Below, piece after piece: positions 17,803 to 27,587 of a stretch of DNA of 64,000 nt. The stretch comes from Desulfohalovibrio reitneri (lineage in GTDB: Bacteria > Desulfobacterota > Desulfovibrionia > Desulfovibrionales > Desulfovibrionaceae). The position numbers and the translations under genes were made by a program. A model generated the notes under the pieces. The model saw only the letters and a program-made list of their open reading frames with translations. It was not told where the DNA came from and ran no database searches. The DNA lies in NCBI RefSeq assembly GCF_000711295.1, contig NZ_JOMJ01000003.1, positions 819,001 to 883,000 on the forward strand, read 5' to 3'. Numbering within the stretch: the stretch's first letter is position 1; each line of letters begins with the position of its first letter.

Positions 17803-18129
17803 GTGACCCGGGAAAAGTTGCCGTTCTACGCCCGCAAAGACTCCGGCGGGCGTTATTTGCTGGACGTCTGGGTGCAGCCCGGCGCCAAGCGCAACGACTT
17901 GGCCGGAGAGTATCAAGGTCGTTTGAAGGTGCGTGTGGCCGCTCCGGCCTCGGACAACAAGGCCAACAAGGCGCTGACAGGCTACTTGGCGGAGCTGCTC
18001 GACGTGAAAAAAAGCCAGGTGTCAGTGCAGACCGGCCATACCGGGCGCAAGAAAACCCTGGCCGTGCGAACCGAGAATCCCCCCGCCTGGCCCGAGCCCG
18101 GCGGGGTTTACACTCAACCCAACCCGTAA
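17803..18129 (+). CDS. DUF167 (YggU) family protein
   Basis: 108 residues from a GTG start 4 bp after the divIVA stop. The core VQPGAKRNDLAGEYQGRLKV and ASDNKANKALTGYLAELLDV is the YggU/DUF167 fold signature. Function is unknown; the family frequently follows yggT, as here. Confidence 0.88.
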   Translation: MTREKLPFYARKDSGGRYLLDVWVQPGAKRNDLAGEYQGRLKVRVAAPASDNKANKALTGYLAELLDVKKSQVSVQTGHTGRKKTLAVRTENPPAWPEPGGVYTQPNP

Positions 18130-18140
18130 AGGGGGAGCTT

Positions 18141-18359
18141 ATGGAGTCGAACGACATCGCCATCATTGAGCGCAATGTGGGACAGGACGCCGAACTAAAG
18201 GCCCTGTGGGATCTGCATCGCGACTATGAAGAGCGACTCGAAAAGCTTTCCAGAAAACCCTACCTAACGCCCTCCGAAGAAGTAGACGTACGCGAGCTAA
18301 AAAAGAAAAAACTCGCGGGTAAGACAAAGCTGCAAGCTATTCTCGACAAATATAAATAG
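18141..18359 (+). CDS. DUF465 (YdcH) family small protein
   Basis: 72 residues, highly charged and helical, with the [20 protein letters not shown] pattern typical of DUF465 and a Lys-rich middle. Preceded by GGGGGAG about 7 nt before the ATG. Function unknown. Its AT-richer 3' end precedes the ilv operon by only 13 bp. Confidence 0.85.
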   Translation: MESNDIAIIERNVGQDAELKALWDLHRDYEERLEKLSRKPYLTPSEEVDVRELKKKKLAGKTKLQAILDKYK

Positions 18360-18372
18360 AAGAGAGGGCGAC

Positions 18373-20076
18373 ATGGAGCTCACGGGAGCTCAAATACTGC
18401 TGGAGTGTCTGAAACGAGAAGGAGTTGATGTCTTATTCGGCTTCCCTGGCGGAGCCGTGATCGACATCTACGACGAACTCCCCAATCATCCGCTCAAACA
18501 CGTCCTGGTCCGTCACGAACAGGGCGCAATCCATGCGGCTGACGGGTACGCCCGGGCCACGGGGAAGGCGGGGGTCTGCCTCGTCACCTCGGGGCCCGGG
18601 GCCACCAACACCGTCACCGGCATCGCCACCGCCTACATGGACTCCATTCCGGTGGTGATCTTCACTGGTCAGGTGCCCACGCCACTCATCGGCAACGACG
18701 CCTTTCAGGAAGTGGATATCGTCGGGATAACCAGGCCCTGCACCAAACACAACTACCTGGTCAAGGACGTGCGCGACTTGGCCATGACGATCCGTCGGGC
18801 CTTCTACCTGGCCCGTTCCGGACGTCCTGGCCCGGTTTTGGTGGACCTGCCAAAGGATGTGCAGCAGGCCGTCACCGAGTTCGTCTACCCGAACGACGAA
18901 CAGATCCGCATGCGCAGCTACAATCCCACCGTCAAGCCCAACAAGCGGCAGTTGAAGAAGGTTGTCGATCTGGTTCGTCAGGCGGAGAAGCCGGTCATCT
19001 ACGCCGGCGGCGGCGTCATATCGGCCGAGGCGAGCGAGGACCTGACCTGGCTGGCAAAGCGGCTGAACATACCGGTCACGGCCACTCTCATGGGTCTTGG
19101 CTGTTTCCCCGCGGACGATCCCCTCTGGCTCGGCATGCTGGGCATGCACGGGACCTACGCGGCCAACCGGGCCATCCAGGATTCCGATCTCATAATGGCT
19201 GTGGGAGCGCGCTTCGACGACCGTGTCACGGGCAAGATCGCCGAATTCGCGCCCAAGGCCAAATTGGTCCATGTGGACATTGATCCCACCTCAATCCAGA
19301 AGAACGTCACCGTGGACGTGCCCATCGTGGCCGAATGCGGCCAGGCGTTGAAGGGACTGCGGGAGTTGGTCGAAAAGGAGGGGGAATCCCTCAACAACGA
19401 CGAAGCGCGGATAGGATGGGCCAAGCAGACTGTGGACTGGGAGTTGGAGCATCCGCTGCGCTACGCTCCCGCCAAAGCCGGAGAACCCATCAAGCCGCAG
19501 TTTGTGGTGGAAAAGATCTACGAGTTGACCAAGGGCGAGGCCATCATCACCACCGAGGTTGGGCAGAACCAGATGTGGGCCGCCCAGTTCTACGGCTTTA
19601 CCAAGCCCCGCACCTTCATTACCTCCGGCGGACTGGGCACCATGGGCTACGGCTTCCCTGCGGCCATCGGGGCGCAGATGGCCTTCCCGGACAAACTGGT
19701 CATAGACGTGGCCGGCGACGGCTCCATTCAGATGAACATCCAGGAGTTGGCCACGGCGGTGTGCCACAACCTCCCGGTCAAGATCGTCATCCTCAACAAC
19801 GGGTATCTGGGCATGGTGCGGCAGTGGCAGGAGCTGTTCTACGAGCGGAACTACTGCGCCACCTGCATGGACGCCCAGCCGGACTTCGTGCGGCTGGCGG
19901 AGAGCTACGGCGCCGCCGGGTACCGTGTGGAGAGGGAAGAGGACGTGGAGGTCGTGCTCAAGGAGGCCTTCGCCGTGGACAAGCCGGCCATCGTGGACGT
20001 GCGTGTCTCCAAGGAGGAGAACGTCTACCCGATGGTTCCGGCAGGCAAGTCCCTCACGGAAATGCTCTTGGTCTAG
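18373..20076 (+). CDS. ilvB: Acetolactate synthase large (catalytic) subunit
   Basis: First step of valine/leucine/isoleucine synthesis: condensation of two pyruvates (or pyruvate plus 2-ketobutyrate) with ThDP and FAD. 567 residues. Catalytic Glu49 in [12 protein letters not shown]/regulatory domain in the middle, and the ThDP-Mg motif [15 protein letters not shown] near residue 448 with the downstream ILNN. Follows the DUF465 gene closely and precedes ilvN by 10 bp. Confidence 0.95.
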   Translation: MELTGAQILLECLKREGVDVLFGFPGGAVIDIYDELPNHPLKHVLVRHEQGAIHAADGYARATGKAGVCLVTSGPGATNTVTGIATAYMDSIPVVIFTGQVPTPLIGNDAFQEVDIVGITRPCTKHNYLVKDVRDLAMTIRRAFYLARSGRPGPVLVDLPKDVQQAVTEFVYPNDEQIRMRSYNPTVKPNKRQLKKVVDLVRQAEKPVIYAGGGVISAEASEDLTWLAKRLNIPVTATLMGLGCFPADDPLWLGMLGMHGTYAANRAIQDSDLIMAVGARFDDRVTGKIAEFAPKAKLVHVDIDPTSIQKNVTVDVPIVAECGQALKGLRELVEKEGESLNNDEARIGWAKQTVDWELEHPLRYAPAKAGEPIKPQFVVEKIYELTKGEAIITTEVGQNQMWAAQFYGFTKPRTFITSGGLGTMGYGFPAAIGAQMAFPDKLVIDVAGDGSIQMNIQELATAVCHNLPVKIVILNNGYLGMVRQWQELFYERNYCATCMDAQPDFVRLAESYGAAGYRVEREEDVEVVLKEAFAVDKPAIVDVRVSKEENVYPMVPAGKSLTEMLLV

Positions 20077-20086
20077 GAGGAGAGGG

Positions 20087-20578
20087 ATGGAAGCCAGACG
20101 ACACGTCCTGTCCGTCACCGTGGAGAACGAACCCGGAGTTCTCTCCCGCGTGGCCGGACTTTTCAGCGGCCGCGGATTCAACATCGAATCCCTCAATGTG
20201 GGGCCCACCCTGGAGAAGGGGGTCTCGCAAATGACCATCACCACCACGGGCGACGATTTCATCATCGAGCAGATCGTCAAACAGCTGCGCAAGTTGGTCA
20301 TGACCATCAAGGTCAAGGACCTTACCGAGGTCAAGTCCGTGGAACGCGAGATGGTCCTCATCAAGGTCAACGCCGAAGACTCCCGGCGCGCGGAGATTCT
20401 CCGCATCGTGGACATCTTCCGCTGCAAGGTGGTGGACGTCAGCCAGGAGGAGCTGACCATCGAGGTCACAGGCGATCAGGGGAAGATCAAGGCCATCATC
20501 AACATGCTGCAACGTTTCGGCATCAAGGACATCGCCCGCACGGGAACCGTGGCCATGAAACGAAGCATGCAGGACTGA
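20087..20578 (+). CDS. ilvN: Acetolactate synthase small (regulatory) subunit
   Basis: 163 residues. An N-terminal ACT domain ([27 protein letters not shown] region, about residues 9-35) binds valine for feedback inhibition and activates IlvB, followed by the C-terminal ALS-ss domain. The start ATG follows AGGAGGAGAGGG. Ends 26 bp before a strong terminator. Confidence 0.95.
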   Translation: MEARRHVLSVTVENEPGVLSRVAGLFSGRGFNIESLNVGPTLEKGVSQMTITTTGDDFIIEQIVKQLRKLVMTIKVKDLTEVKSVEREMVLIKVNAEDSRRAEILRIVDIFRCKVVDVSQEELTIEVTGDQGKIKAIINMLQRFGIKDIARTGTVAMKRSMQD

Positions 20579-20603
20579 TCCGCACCCCGCACGGCGAAAC
20601 GTT

Positions 20604-20640
20604 CGGGGCCGGTTCCCGGTGTCGGAACCGGCCCCGCTTT
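20604..20640 (+). terminator. Terminator or attenuator between ilvN and ilvC
   Basis: A perfect 13-bp stem (arm CGGGGCCGGTTCC) with a 7-nt loop is followed by a short T-containing tail, 26 bp after ilvN and 42 bp before ilvC. It would reduce read-through into ilvC. No leader peptide rich in branched-chain residues is apparent between the hairpin and ilvC. Confidence 0.75.
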
Positions 20641-20681
20641 CCTATTTCACCCCCCCCGAACAACGTAAGAGGAGCGATAAT

Positions 20682-21671
20682 ATGAAGGTTTTTTACGAGC
20701 AGGACGCTGACCTCACCCTGTTGGAAGGCAAGACCGTGGCCATCATCGGCTACGGCTCCCAGGGGCACGCCCACGCCCAGAACCTCCGCGACTCGGGTGT
20801 GAACGTGGTTGTGGGCCAGCGGCCCGGCGGCCCCAACTACGATCTGGCCGTTGAACACGGCTTTTCGCCGGTCAGCGCCGCGGAAGCCGCGCAGAAGGCG
20901 GACCTGATCATGATTCTCCTGCCGGACCAAGTTCAGCGGACCGTCTTTGAAAACGATATCAAGCCCAATCTCAAGGCTGGCGACGCCCTGGCTTTCGGTC
21001 ACGGCTTCAACATTCATTTCAATCAGGTCGTCCCGCCCGCGGACGTGGACGTGATGATGATCGCGCCCAAGGGACCGGGGCATCTGGTGCGCCGCACTTT
21101 CGCCGAGGGCGGCGCCGTCCCCGCTCTGGTGGCCATTGAGCAGGACGCCTCCGGCAAGGCCATGGACGTGGCCCTGGCCTACGCCAAGGGTATCGGAGCC
21201 ACCCGCTCCGGCGTCATCCAGACCACCTTCCGGGAAGAAACAGAGACAGACCTTTTCGGCGAGCAGGCCGTGCTTTGCGGCGGCGCGGCCGAGCTCATCA
21301 AGGCCGGGTTCGAAACCCTGGTGGAGGCTGGCTACCAGCCGGAGATCGCCTATTTCGAGTGCCTGCACGAGCTCAAACTCATTGTTGACCTGCTTTACGA
21401 GGGCGGACTGTCCCATATGCGCTGGTCCATCTCCGACACCGCCGAGTACGGGGACTACACCCGCGGTCCCCGGGTCGTTACCGACGAGACCAGGGCTGAG
21501 ATGCGCAAGATTCTCAAGGAGATCCAGCAGGGCGAGTTCGCCCGCGAGTTTATCCTGGAGAACCAGGCCGGGCAGCCCCACTTCAAGGCGATGCGCCGCC
21601 TCAACGCCGAACATCCGGTGGAGCAGGTGGGCGGCAAACTGCGCGAGATGATGTCCTGGCTGAAAAAGTAG
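20682..21671 (+). CDS. ilvC: Ketol-acid reductoisomerase (NADP+)
   Basis: Second step of branched-chain amino-acid synthesis: isomerises and reduces acetolactate with NADPH. Class I enzyme of 329 residues. The dinucleotide-binding GYGSQG lies at residues 23-28; the C-terminal knotted domain carries [10 protein letters not shown] and the Mg-binding ECLHELKLI. The ATG at 20682 is preceded by AAGAGGAG; the longer upstream frame crosses the terminator and is not used. Confidence 0.95.
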   Translation: MKVFYEQDADLTLLEGKTVAIIGYGSQGHAHAQNLRDSGVNVVVGQRPGGPNYDLAVEHGFSPVSAAEAAQKADLIMILLPDQVQRTVFENDIKPNLKAGDALAFGHGFNIHFNQVVPPADVDVMMIAPKGPGHLVRRTFAEGGAVPALVAIEQDASGKAMDVALAYAKGIGATRSGVIQTTFREETETDLFGEQAVLCGGAAELIKAGFETLVEAGYQPEIAYFECLHELKLIVDLLYEGGLSHMRWSISDTAEYGDYTRGPRVVTDETRAEMRKILKEIQQGEFAREFILENQAGQPHFKAMRRLNAEHPVEQVGGKLREMMSWLKK

Positions 21672-21696
21672 CCGGACGAGAATCAACGTTCACAGC

Positions 21697-21728
21697 AAGC
21701 CGGGTGGTTCTTCCGCCCGGCTTTTTTT
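21697..21728 (+). terminator. Rho-independent terminator after ilvC
   Basis: An 11-bp stem (AAGCCGGGTGG paired to CCGCCCGGCTT, one G-T wobble) with a short loop runs into TTTTTTTG, 26 bp after the ilvC stop. Confidence 0.9.
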
Positions 21729-21815
21729 GTCTAAACTTGCCAGGTTGTTGCTGTATAGGTAGGCGAAAAAGCAAGCGATTTGGTGGTGGTGATGCGGTGG
21801 AGGGCGGCCCGGTAG

Positions 21816-22904
21816 TCAAGCTTGAAAATCCAGGGGAAGATAGATGGAGACGGCTGTTCCCGTACCGGGCTCGGAGTCGATGTGCAGATCGCCCTTGTGT
21901 TCCTTGACGATGCGCTCCACGTTGCACAGCCCCATGCCAACGCCAACCGCCTTGGTGGTGAAGAAGGGATCGCGGACGTAGGGAAGGTTGTCCGGGGCTA
22001 TGCCTGCTCCCTGGTCTTGAACGGTAATCCGGTAGTTGGCCCCGTCGCTGTGGCCGGTGATGGTGATGGCGTGGTCCCCGTCCGCATCAACGGCGTTGTC
22101 GAACAGTTCCACCAGTGCCTTGGCCAGCAGCTCGGGGTCAACCATCATGCTGCTCTGCTCCAGGCTGCACCGCCAGGTGAACGGCGAGTCCCCGGTCTTC
22201 GAATGGTGGCTGAACTCGTTCGCCGTGTTTTCCACAAGCTCGCGGATGGATGTCCGGCGTCGCTCTTTGAGAGAGAGCGAAGTGTAGTCGCTGACAGCGC
22301 TGACGATGTCCTCAAGCCGCATGGAAGCTTCCAGAATGGACTTGATGTGCTCTTTTTTGCAGCCGCCGTTGGACAATCCCTTGAGCAGGAGGTTGGCGAA
22401 GCCGCCGATGGTCATCATGGGGTTGCGGATCTGGTGGGCAATGGCCTGGGAGATGTTGTGCAGGCTCTCGTATCGCTCCCGCTGGAGCTTGTTGTTTTCC
22501 GTGAGGATGGATGTTTCCCGCTCGTGCATGCGGTAGATGGAGGTGACGTCGGTGATGAGGATCATGATGCCGAAGAGCTTGCCGGCCTCAACCAGTGGAG
22601 ATGTGGTCAGGCTGAGGTAGAGGTCCTGGCCGTCCTTGCGGGTGAAGGGGGTGAAGAAGGGCAGGTTGCAGCGATCGGCGGCCGAGGCTTCCTGCATGAA
22701 AACGTCGAACTCGTTTTTGTAGGCCACGCCGTCCAGCAAATCTGCCCAGCTCTTCCCGGTGCAATCCCCGACGCTGCAGCCGAGGATGTGGGAAGCGGCC
22801 GTGTTGGCCACGTATACCTCGCCCAAGGCGTTGATGATGAGGACGCCGTTGGTGAACCCTTCGACAAGGTTTTGAAAGTAGGAGGAGTTGATGAGCGGCA
22901 GCAT
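21816..22904 (-). CDS. PAS-domain sensor histidine kinase
   Basis: 362 residues from ATG 22904 (GGAG 7 nt upstream; an in-frame ATG at 22976 is possible). A PAS domain (about 10-125, VLIINALGEVYVANTAASHILG) is followed by a coiled linker, the H-box SQAIAHQIRNPMMTIGG with phospho-accepting His157, and a C-terminal ATPase with N box FDNAVDADG, G1 DQGAGI and G2 VGVGMGLC. No transmembrane helix, so a cytoplasmic sensor. No response regulator is adjacent. Confidence 0.88.
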   Translation of the reverse strand: MLPLINSSYFQNLVEGFTNGVLIINALGEVYVANTAASHILGCSVGDCTGKSWADLLDGVAYKNEFDVFMQEASAADRCNLPFFTPFTRKDGQDLYLSLTTSPLVEAGKLFGIMILITDVTSIYRMHERETSILTENNKLQRERYESLHNISQAIAHQIRNPMMTIGGFANLLLKGLSNGGCKKEHIKSILEASMRLEDIVSAVSDYTSLSLKERRRTSIRELVENTANEFSHHSKTGDSPFTWRCSLEQSSMMVDPELLAKALVELFDNAVDADGDHAITITGHSDGANYRITVQDQGAGIAPDNLPYVRDPFFTTKAVGVGMGLCNVERIVKEHKGDLHIDSEPGTGTAVSIYLPLDFQA

Positions 22905-23122
22905 GGCCTGGCTCCAAAGCGCAAAAATGGGAAAATGCCTAGCGCGGGATATAGAGCACAAACTCCGCCATGGCAATATGTGTAAAATGTTCGAAATTTG
23001 AGCGGGTGACGGAATCGCCTGTGGAAAATCCTGGGATTGCTTTCGTATTTCCCCGACAATTGGGGAAAACTAGTGCGGAACGTCTCGGGCATCAATCACC
23101 TTTTCTGACGAAAATGGGTTTT

Positions 23123-24793
23123 TCAGTTTTTCAGAGCGGCCCGGCACTGGGCGATGGCCGAGGCCGCTTCGGGGAGGTGGCTCCAAGGACGAAGGGACTC
23201 CATAGCTTCTTGAAAGCGCCCTTGGTTCATGCGGGCCACCGCCAGGCACAGGGCAAGGTCCGGGTTTCCAGGGAAACGCTCCCTCCCCCTGGCCAGTATG
23301 GCGACGGCCTCGTCCAGTTTTCCGTTCCGAAAGAGCAATGTGCCGAGTCCGTGGAAGGCATGCGGCTCGTCGTGGACATCGAGGGCCTTGCGGTAGAGTG
23401 CTTCGGCCGTTTCCTGGGAGTGCGGGATGTCCGGCCGCCGGCTGTAGTCCCCCTGGTCGAACGTTGCCGCCAACCTGGATGCGAAATCCGCCCAGTGCGG
23501 AGCGAGGTTTGGAACATTGGCCGGTTGAAGCGAACGGGCAAATTCAGACAATTTGGAGAAGTAGGCCGATTTGAGGCGTTGGCCCTGCTTTCTTACCTCT
23601 TCCTCGCGCAACTCAGGATCCAGGTCCAACCAAAGCAAATCCTCGATTCGGTCCAGCCAAGCGTCATCCAGGTCGGGGTAGCGCTCCTTGGCCTCTTGAT
23701 AAAGTCCGGACCCCGGAAACACCGTCAGGACATGGAACAGGGCTGCCAGCGGCTTGGCCTCGTCCAGCAGGTCGATACTTTGTTTAATCGTCTCTGCCTT
23801 CTCGCCAGGGTTGCCGTAAATGAGATAGGCCCGGGGCAGGATGCCGTGTTCGCGAGTTAAGGTGATCGCCCTGACGATGTCTTGGTTGGTGGTTCCCTTG
23901 TTGAGGCGTTCCCGAACCTCGGGGGACCCGGATTCCAGGCCGAAGCTGAGTTGGATGCAGCCTGCTTTGCGCATGGCCGTGAGCATTTCGGAGTCAACTC
24001 TGTCCACGCGGGAGATGGCAGCCCAGGTCGCCTCCGGAAGTTCCGCCAGGAGTCGGTCGCACACTTCCATAACCAAGTTACGGCGCAGGGTGAACGTGTC
24101 GTCCGAAATGTAGAAGAAGCGGACGCCACGTTCCCATAAGCGTTTGAGTTGCCGCACGAAGTAGGCTGGCGAATGGAAACGAACCTTGCGCCCCCAGAAG
24201 GCGGGAGACGCGCAGAAGCGGCAGTTGCCGGGACAGCCGCGTGACAAGGCTACGTGCTGAAATGTGAAATGCTCGGCCGGGTCGGGGAGGCTGTCCAGGT
24301 CCTGTATTAAGGGAGCTTCAGGAATGCTGACGATTTCTCCCTGGCGCCGGAAGGTGAGGCCGGGTACGTTCATGGGATCGCCTCCGTCCTGAAGAATATC
24401 AAGTAGAGCGGGAAACGAAGTCTCGGCCTCCCCCCGCACCACCCAGTCCACCTGGGAAAAGTGGCGCAGAAGCAAGTCCGGCAAGAAAGTGGCTCCCACG
24501 CCGCCGAAGACGACATGCGGGGCATGGGGCAGGGATTTGGCCAAAGCCGCCGCATCCAGGCCGCCCCAGCGATTGTTGTGGAAAACGGAAACACCAAGGA
24601 TATCTGGTTGAAATGCCTGCATTTCTCGGCACATGGCCTCCTCGTCAGCGGTGTGCCAATCCGCCACCCGAACTTCGTGTCCCGCCTCCATGCACACCGC
24701 GGCCAAGTACAGCAGGCCCATGGGCAGGGCCGCTACGTTCTCTTCGAAGTCGCGTTGGTGCAGAAAAGGAGGGTAGGCCAGCATGATGCGCAT
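23123..24793 (-). CDS. Radical SAM protein with B12-binding-like and TPR domains
   Basis: 556 residues. The N-terminal B12-binding-like domain (about 1-140) lacks a clear DxHxxG cobalamin motif. The radical SAM core has CxxxCxxC as RGCPGNCRFC (Cys187, Cys191, Cys194), with GGxG-type and LSFGLESGS strands following. A linker and two TPR repeats (about 455-550) end the protein. Similar B12/rSAM proteins modify lipids, peptides or cofactors; no substrate can be inferred. It is monocistronic and next to the island's left end. Confidence 0.88.
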   Translation of the reverse strand: MRIMLAYPPFLHQRDFEENVAALPMGLLYLAAVCMEAGHEVRVADWHTADEEAMCREMQAFQPDILGVSVFHNNRWGGLDAAALAKSLPHAPHVVFGGVGATFLPDLLLRHFSQVDWVVRGEAETSFPALLDILQDGGDPMNVPGLTFRRQGEIVSIPEAPLIQDLDSLPDPAEHFTFQHVALSRGCPGNCRFCASPAFWGRKVRFHSPAYFVRQLKRLWERGVRFFYISDDTFTLRRNLVMEVCDRLLAELPEATWAAISRVDRVDSEMLTAMRKAGCIQLSFGLESGSPEVRERLNKGTTNQDIVRAITLTREHGILPRAYLIYGNPGEKAETIKQSIDLLDEAKPLAALFHVLTVFPGSGLYQEAKERYPDLDDAWLDRIEDLLWLDLDPELREEEVRKQGQRLKSAYFSKLSEFARSLQPANVPNLAPHWADFASRLAATFDQGDYSRRPDIPHSQETAEALYRKALDVHDEPHAFHGLGTLLFRNGKLDEAVAILARGRERFPGNPDLALCLAVARMNQGRFQEAMESLRPWSHLPEAASAIAQCRAALKN

Positions 24794-25000
24794 GCCATCA
24801 CTCCGCTAGGCTCTTAGGATTTGTTGAAGCCTGGATTAGCATCCGACGGAAACAAGCCGTCCGCCCCGTCCGTCATTAGCAAGGACATGATTCGATTCCA
24901 CGCCGCCACCCTCGGCGTGCTCAGACTAACTCCATCGGGAGCGGTTGTATACGTGGATTCGCCAAGTGCGGGTGGACAGAAAGACAGGATGTCTTAGGTA

Positions 25001-26458
25001 GTCGGCCCTGAAAAACATCTATGACACTGAAAAGAATTAACAAAGTGTAGCATTCAATGTATCATTCTCGACCAGGAACTGTAGTGATTCTGCAAGAAAC
25101 CGGTCGCGCCGTCACCGGTTCGGGAGTGATGATGAAGGCCAAGCCAGCCAAAAGCGATCAGGGCAATTTCCTCTACGAGGACCTCATCGATCAGCTCAAT
25201 CCCAAGGACCCGCTGCTCAAGCTTGCAGCGAACATCCCCTGGGAAAGGTTCGAGCAGGAGTTTTCTAGCCTCTATAGTGAGTATGGTCGTCCAGCAAAGC
25301 CCATCAGACTCATGGTCGGGCTCATGATCCTCAAGCAGCTTGAAAATCTGAGCGACGAGCGTGTCATTGAGGCTTGGGTCCGGAACCCCTACTATCAGGC
25401 CTTCTGCGGTGAGACGCATTTCCGGTGGAGGCTTCCTTGTGACCCCACGGACTTGGTTTATTTCCGCAAACGCATCGGCGAGGGTGGGGCGCGTTTGATC
25501 TTCGAGGTCTCGGTGGGTCTGCACGGCGACGACGCCATGGAGCGGGAGATCGCCGTGGACACCACGGTCCAGGAGAAGAACATCACCTTCCCCACTGACG
25601 TGAAGCTTCTGACCAAGGTCATCAAGCGATGCAGGGCCATCGCCGAGTTCGAAGGAATCAGCTTGCGCCGCAGTTTCCGCCGTGAATTGCCAGGCCTCCT
25701 GCGCCAGCGATTCAAGAGTCGCAAGATCATCAAACGCATTCGGACCATGGCTGGCGTCCTGATCCGCGAACTTGAGCGCAAACTGCCCAGGGATTCGTTG
25801 GCCAGGCACAGGGAAGCTATGCAGCTCTTCCGCCGGGTCCATGACCAGAAACGTACCGACAAGAACAAGATCTACAGCCTGCACGAACCGGACGTGCTTT
25901 GCATCGGCAAGGGCAAAGAGCACAAAAAGTACGAGTTCGGACGCAAGGCCTCCATCGCCTGGACCAAGACCACCGGTGTGATCGTAGGAGCCATGTCCTT
26001 CAAGGAGAACGTTTTCGACGGTCACACCCTGCCGGATGTTCTGGAGCAAGTTTCGCAAATCACGGAATCCTGCCCCGAGGCGGCCATCTGTGACCGGGGT
26101 TACAGGGGGCGCAAAAAAGTCGGTGACACGAGCATTCTGATTCCGGGCCGGCCGAAGAAAAGCGACACGCCCTACCAGAGACGAAAGGCCAGGCAACGTT
26201 TTCGCAGACGCGCTGGCATCGAGCCGGTGATCGGACATCTCAAACACGACTTCCGCATGGCCAAAAACTTCCTGAAAGGGGCCCTCGGTGATGCGATCAA
26301 CCTGCTGATGGCCGCAGCCGCGTTCAACTTCAAGAAGTGGATGCGGGGACTGAAGCACTTTTTGTCTCTTTTCGCCCCTTGGCTCTGCTTCGGAACCTGG
26401 AGTCGGGGCAGACTAAAGTACGCCTGATTCAATCTGAAAGGCCTTTTTCAGGACCGAC
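25001..26458 (+). mobile_element. IS5-superfamily insertion sequence, copy 1 (intact)
   Basis: 1458 bp with ends GTCGGCCCTGAAAAA and, reversed, GTCGGTCCTGAAAAA. The hexamer TAGGTA flanks it on both sides (24995-25000 and 26459-26464), a probable target duplication. A nearly identical copy lies in opposite orientation at 39776-41232. It marks the left edge of the accessory island next to the radical SAM gene. Confidence 0.9.
25057..26427 (+). CDS. IS5-superfamily transposase, intact copy
   Basis: 456 residues (or 433 from the MMKAKP pair at 25126, which has GGGAG upstream). DUF772-like N-terminal domain (YEDLIDQLNPKDPLLKLA) followed by a DDE_Tnp_1 domain: first Asp in IAVDTTVQEKN, second in AICDRGYRGRKK, and the C-terminal RRRAGIEPVIGHLK with the catalytic Glu. 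Intact, so possibly active. Differs from copy 2 by at least one substitution (Arg to Lys in NIPWERFEQE) and the copy-2 frameshift. Confidence 0.92.
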   Translation: MYHSRPGTVVILQETGRAVTGSGVMMKAKPAKSDQGNFLYEDLIDQLNPKDPLLKLAANIPWERFEQEFSSLYSEYGRPAKPIRLMVGLMILKQLENLSDERVIEAWVRNPYYQAFCGETHFRWRLPCDPTDLVYFRKRIGEGGARLIFEVSVGLHGDDAMEREIAVDTTVQEKNITFPTDVKLLTKVIKRCRAIAEFEGISLRRSFRRELPGLLRQRFKSRKIIKRIRTMAGVLIRELERKLPRDSLARHREAMQLFRRVHDQKRTDKNKIYSLHEPDVLCIGKGKEHKKYEFGRKASIAWTKTTGVIVGAMSFKENVFDGHTLPDVLEQVSQITESCPEAAICDRGYRGRKKVGDTSILIPGRPKKSDTPYQRRKARQRFRRRAGIEPVIGHLKHDFRMAKNFLKGALGDAINLLMAAAAFNFKKWMRGLKHFLSLFAPWLCFGTWSRGRLKYA

Positions 26459-26497
26459 TAGGTATGCAGTGCAAGGAAACACGACGAGGAGAAAAGC

Positions 26498-26782
26498 ATG
26501 GAACAGGAACTACTGAGCCGCCTCAAGGGTGCCCAGGAAATCGACCTGACCGACGTGGTTCTTGACCAAAACGCGGTTGATTCCTGGATGAAGATGTTGC
26601 AGCGGCACGGCTGCGAACCCAGCGACTGCGTGGATAAAGCCAAAGCCAAGTACGACCCGAATACCAAGGAATTGTACCTGACTGTGCCGAGCCCTGACCA
26701 GGAAGAACAGAAGAACCATCTGGTTTTTGTCCTTCAGGAGGAACTGTGGGACGTGGACCTGTCGGACAAGGTTTTTCACTAG
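26498..26782 (+). CDS. Hypothetical protein just inside the island
   Basis: 94 residues, acidic, no signal peptide or membrane helix. Contains two cysteines in HGCEPSDCVDK. The ATG is preceded by GAGGAG 7 nt upstream. It starts 40 bp after the IS copy 1 end and is followed by two hairpins, so its original promoter may have been displaced or supplied by the IS. No family recognised. Confidence 0.6.
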   Translation: MEQELLSRLKGAQEIDLTDVVLDQNAVDSWMKMLQRHGCEPSDCVDKAKAKYDPNTKELYLTVPSPDQEEQKNHLVFVLQEELWDVDLSDKVFH

Positions 26783-26801
26783 CCAGTTGTGAATACTGAA
26801 C

Positions 26802-26834
26802 ATGTCCACTGGGTGGCCAGTACCCAATGGACAT
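26802..26834 (+). repeat. Inverted repeat upstream of the terminator
   Basis: Arms ATGTCCACTGGGT and ACCCAATGGACAT pair over 13 bp with one mismatch around a 7-nt loop. It sits between the hypothetical gene at 26498 and the terminator at 26841 and could be an mRNA 3' structure or an operator; no T-tract follows. Confidence 0.55.
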
Positions 26835-26840
26835 TATGCG

Positions 26841-26871
26841 AAAGGGCTTCAGCATCGGCTGAAGCCCTTTT
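26841..26871 (+). terminator. Strong rho-independent terminator
   Basis: Perfect 13-bp stem AAAGGGCTTCAGC / GCTGAAGCCCTTT with a 4-nt loop, ending in TTTT, about 60 bp after the stop of the hypothetical gene. It faces the convergent PEP-CTERM gene and could act on both strands. Confidence 0.9.
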
Positions 26872-26912
26872 GTTATGAACAGGCGGCGGGTATCCCGCGC
26901 CGCTCGTCCTAA

Positions 26913-27587
26913 TCATCCCCGGCGGCGCAGGCGGTCACGAGCCAAGAGTCCGAGTCCGCCAAGCCCCAGGAGCAGGAGGGTGGAGGGTTCCGGGACGGCA
27001 CTGGGATTGGTGTCTCCTGTGACCCAGCCGCTGCCTTCCGCGTCGGGGCCTATGCCCTGGATGTGCGCGGATGCGAGCAGGGAACCGTCGATTGGCTTGA
27101 TGCCAAAGAAGTTGAAGTCTTCTTCCACGAGGCCGGGAGCGGTGATGAGGTACGAGGAAATGAGGCCGGTTTCAAAGCGGTTGGAACTGGGACCATTGCT
27201 TGTATCGTACGTGAAAAGCAGGTCGTAACGGTAGCCACCGCCCGCGATGAAGCTGTCCTGGCCTGTCGAGATGCTGTTGGCTTGCAGGTCGGAGCCCGCT
27301 TGCCAGGCGAAATTGAGATTGTTGACGTTCTTGGCCGGATTGAAGCCGAAATACCACTTTGTGACGAATTCCTCGTCCACGAGATTGTCCGAGGCGAGGG
27401 TCAGAAGCACAGAACCTACGGACTGGGTGGCGAACTCCGCTGTAAGCCAGGGTGTCGACCCCTGCGGTTCCTCGCCGCCGGAATATTCGTGATCGAAGCC
27501 GATGGTGAAAGCCCGGGCATCAGCCTGGAAGGCCACGAGAAAAAGCGCGCAGAGTGCCGAAACCAAGAGTGGATTGAATCTGTTCAT
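26913..27587 (-). CDS. PEP-CTERM sorting-domain exported protein
   Basis: 224 residues from ATG 27587 (GGAG 6 nt upstream). N-terminal signal peptide ends about residue 26 (FQADARAF). The body is strand-rich with no cysteine. The C-terminus is a textbook PEP-CTERM signal: VPEPSTLLLLGLGGLGLLA then RDRLRRRG. Such proteins are cleaved and anchored by exosortase (EpsH/XrtA) in exopolysaccharide-producing bacteria. No exosortase is in this window. Confidence 0.88.
   Translation of the reverse strand: MNRFNPLLVSALCALFLVAFQADARAFTIGFDHEYSGGEEPQGSTPWLTAEFATQSVGSVLLTLASDNLVDEEFVTKWYFGFNPAKNVNNLNFAWQAGSDLQANSISTGQDSFIAGGGYRYDLLFTYDTSNGPSSNRFETGLISSYLITAPGLVEEDFNFFGIKPIDGSLLASAHIQGIGPDAEGSGWVTGDTNPSAVPEPSTLLLLGLGGLGLLARDRLRRRG

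Noticed and set aside
24794-24994. A second tRNA-derived attachment site at the left end of the island
   Set aside because: I looked for a copy of the tRNA-Ser 3' sequence (GGGATTCGAACCC) near the left IS and saw only short chance similarities such as GTGGATTCGCC.
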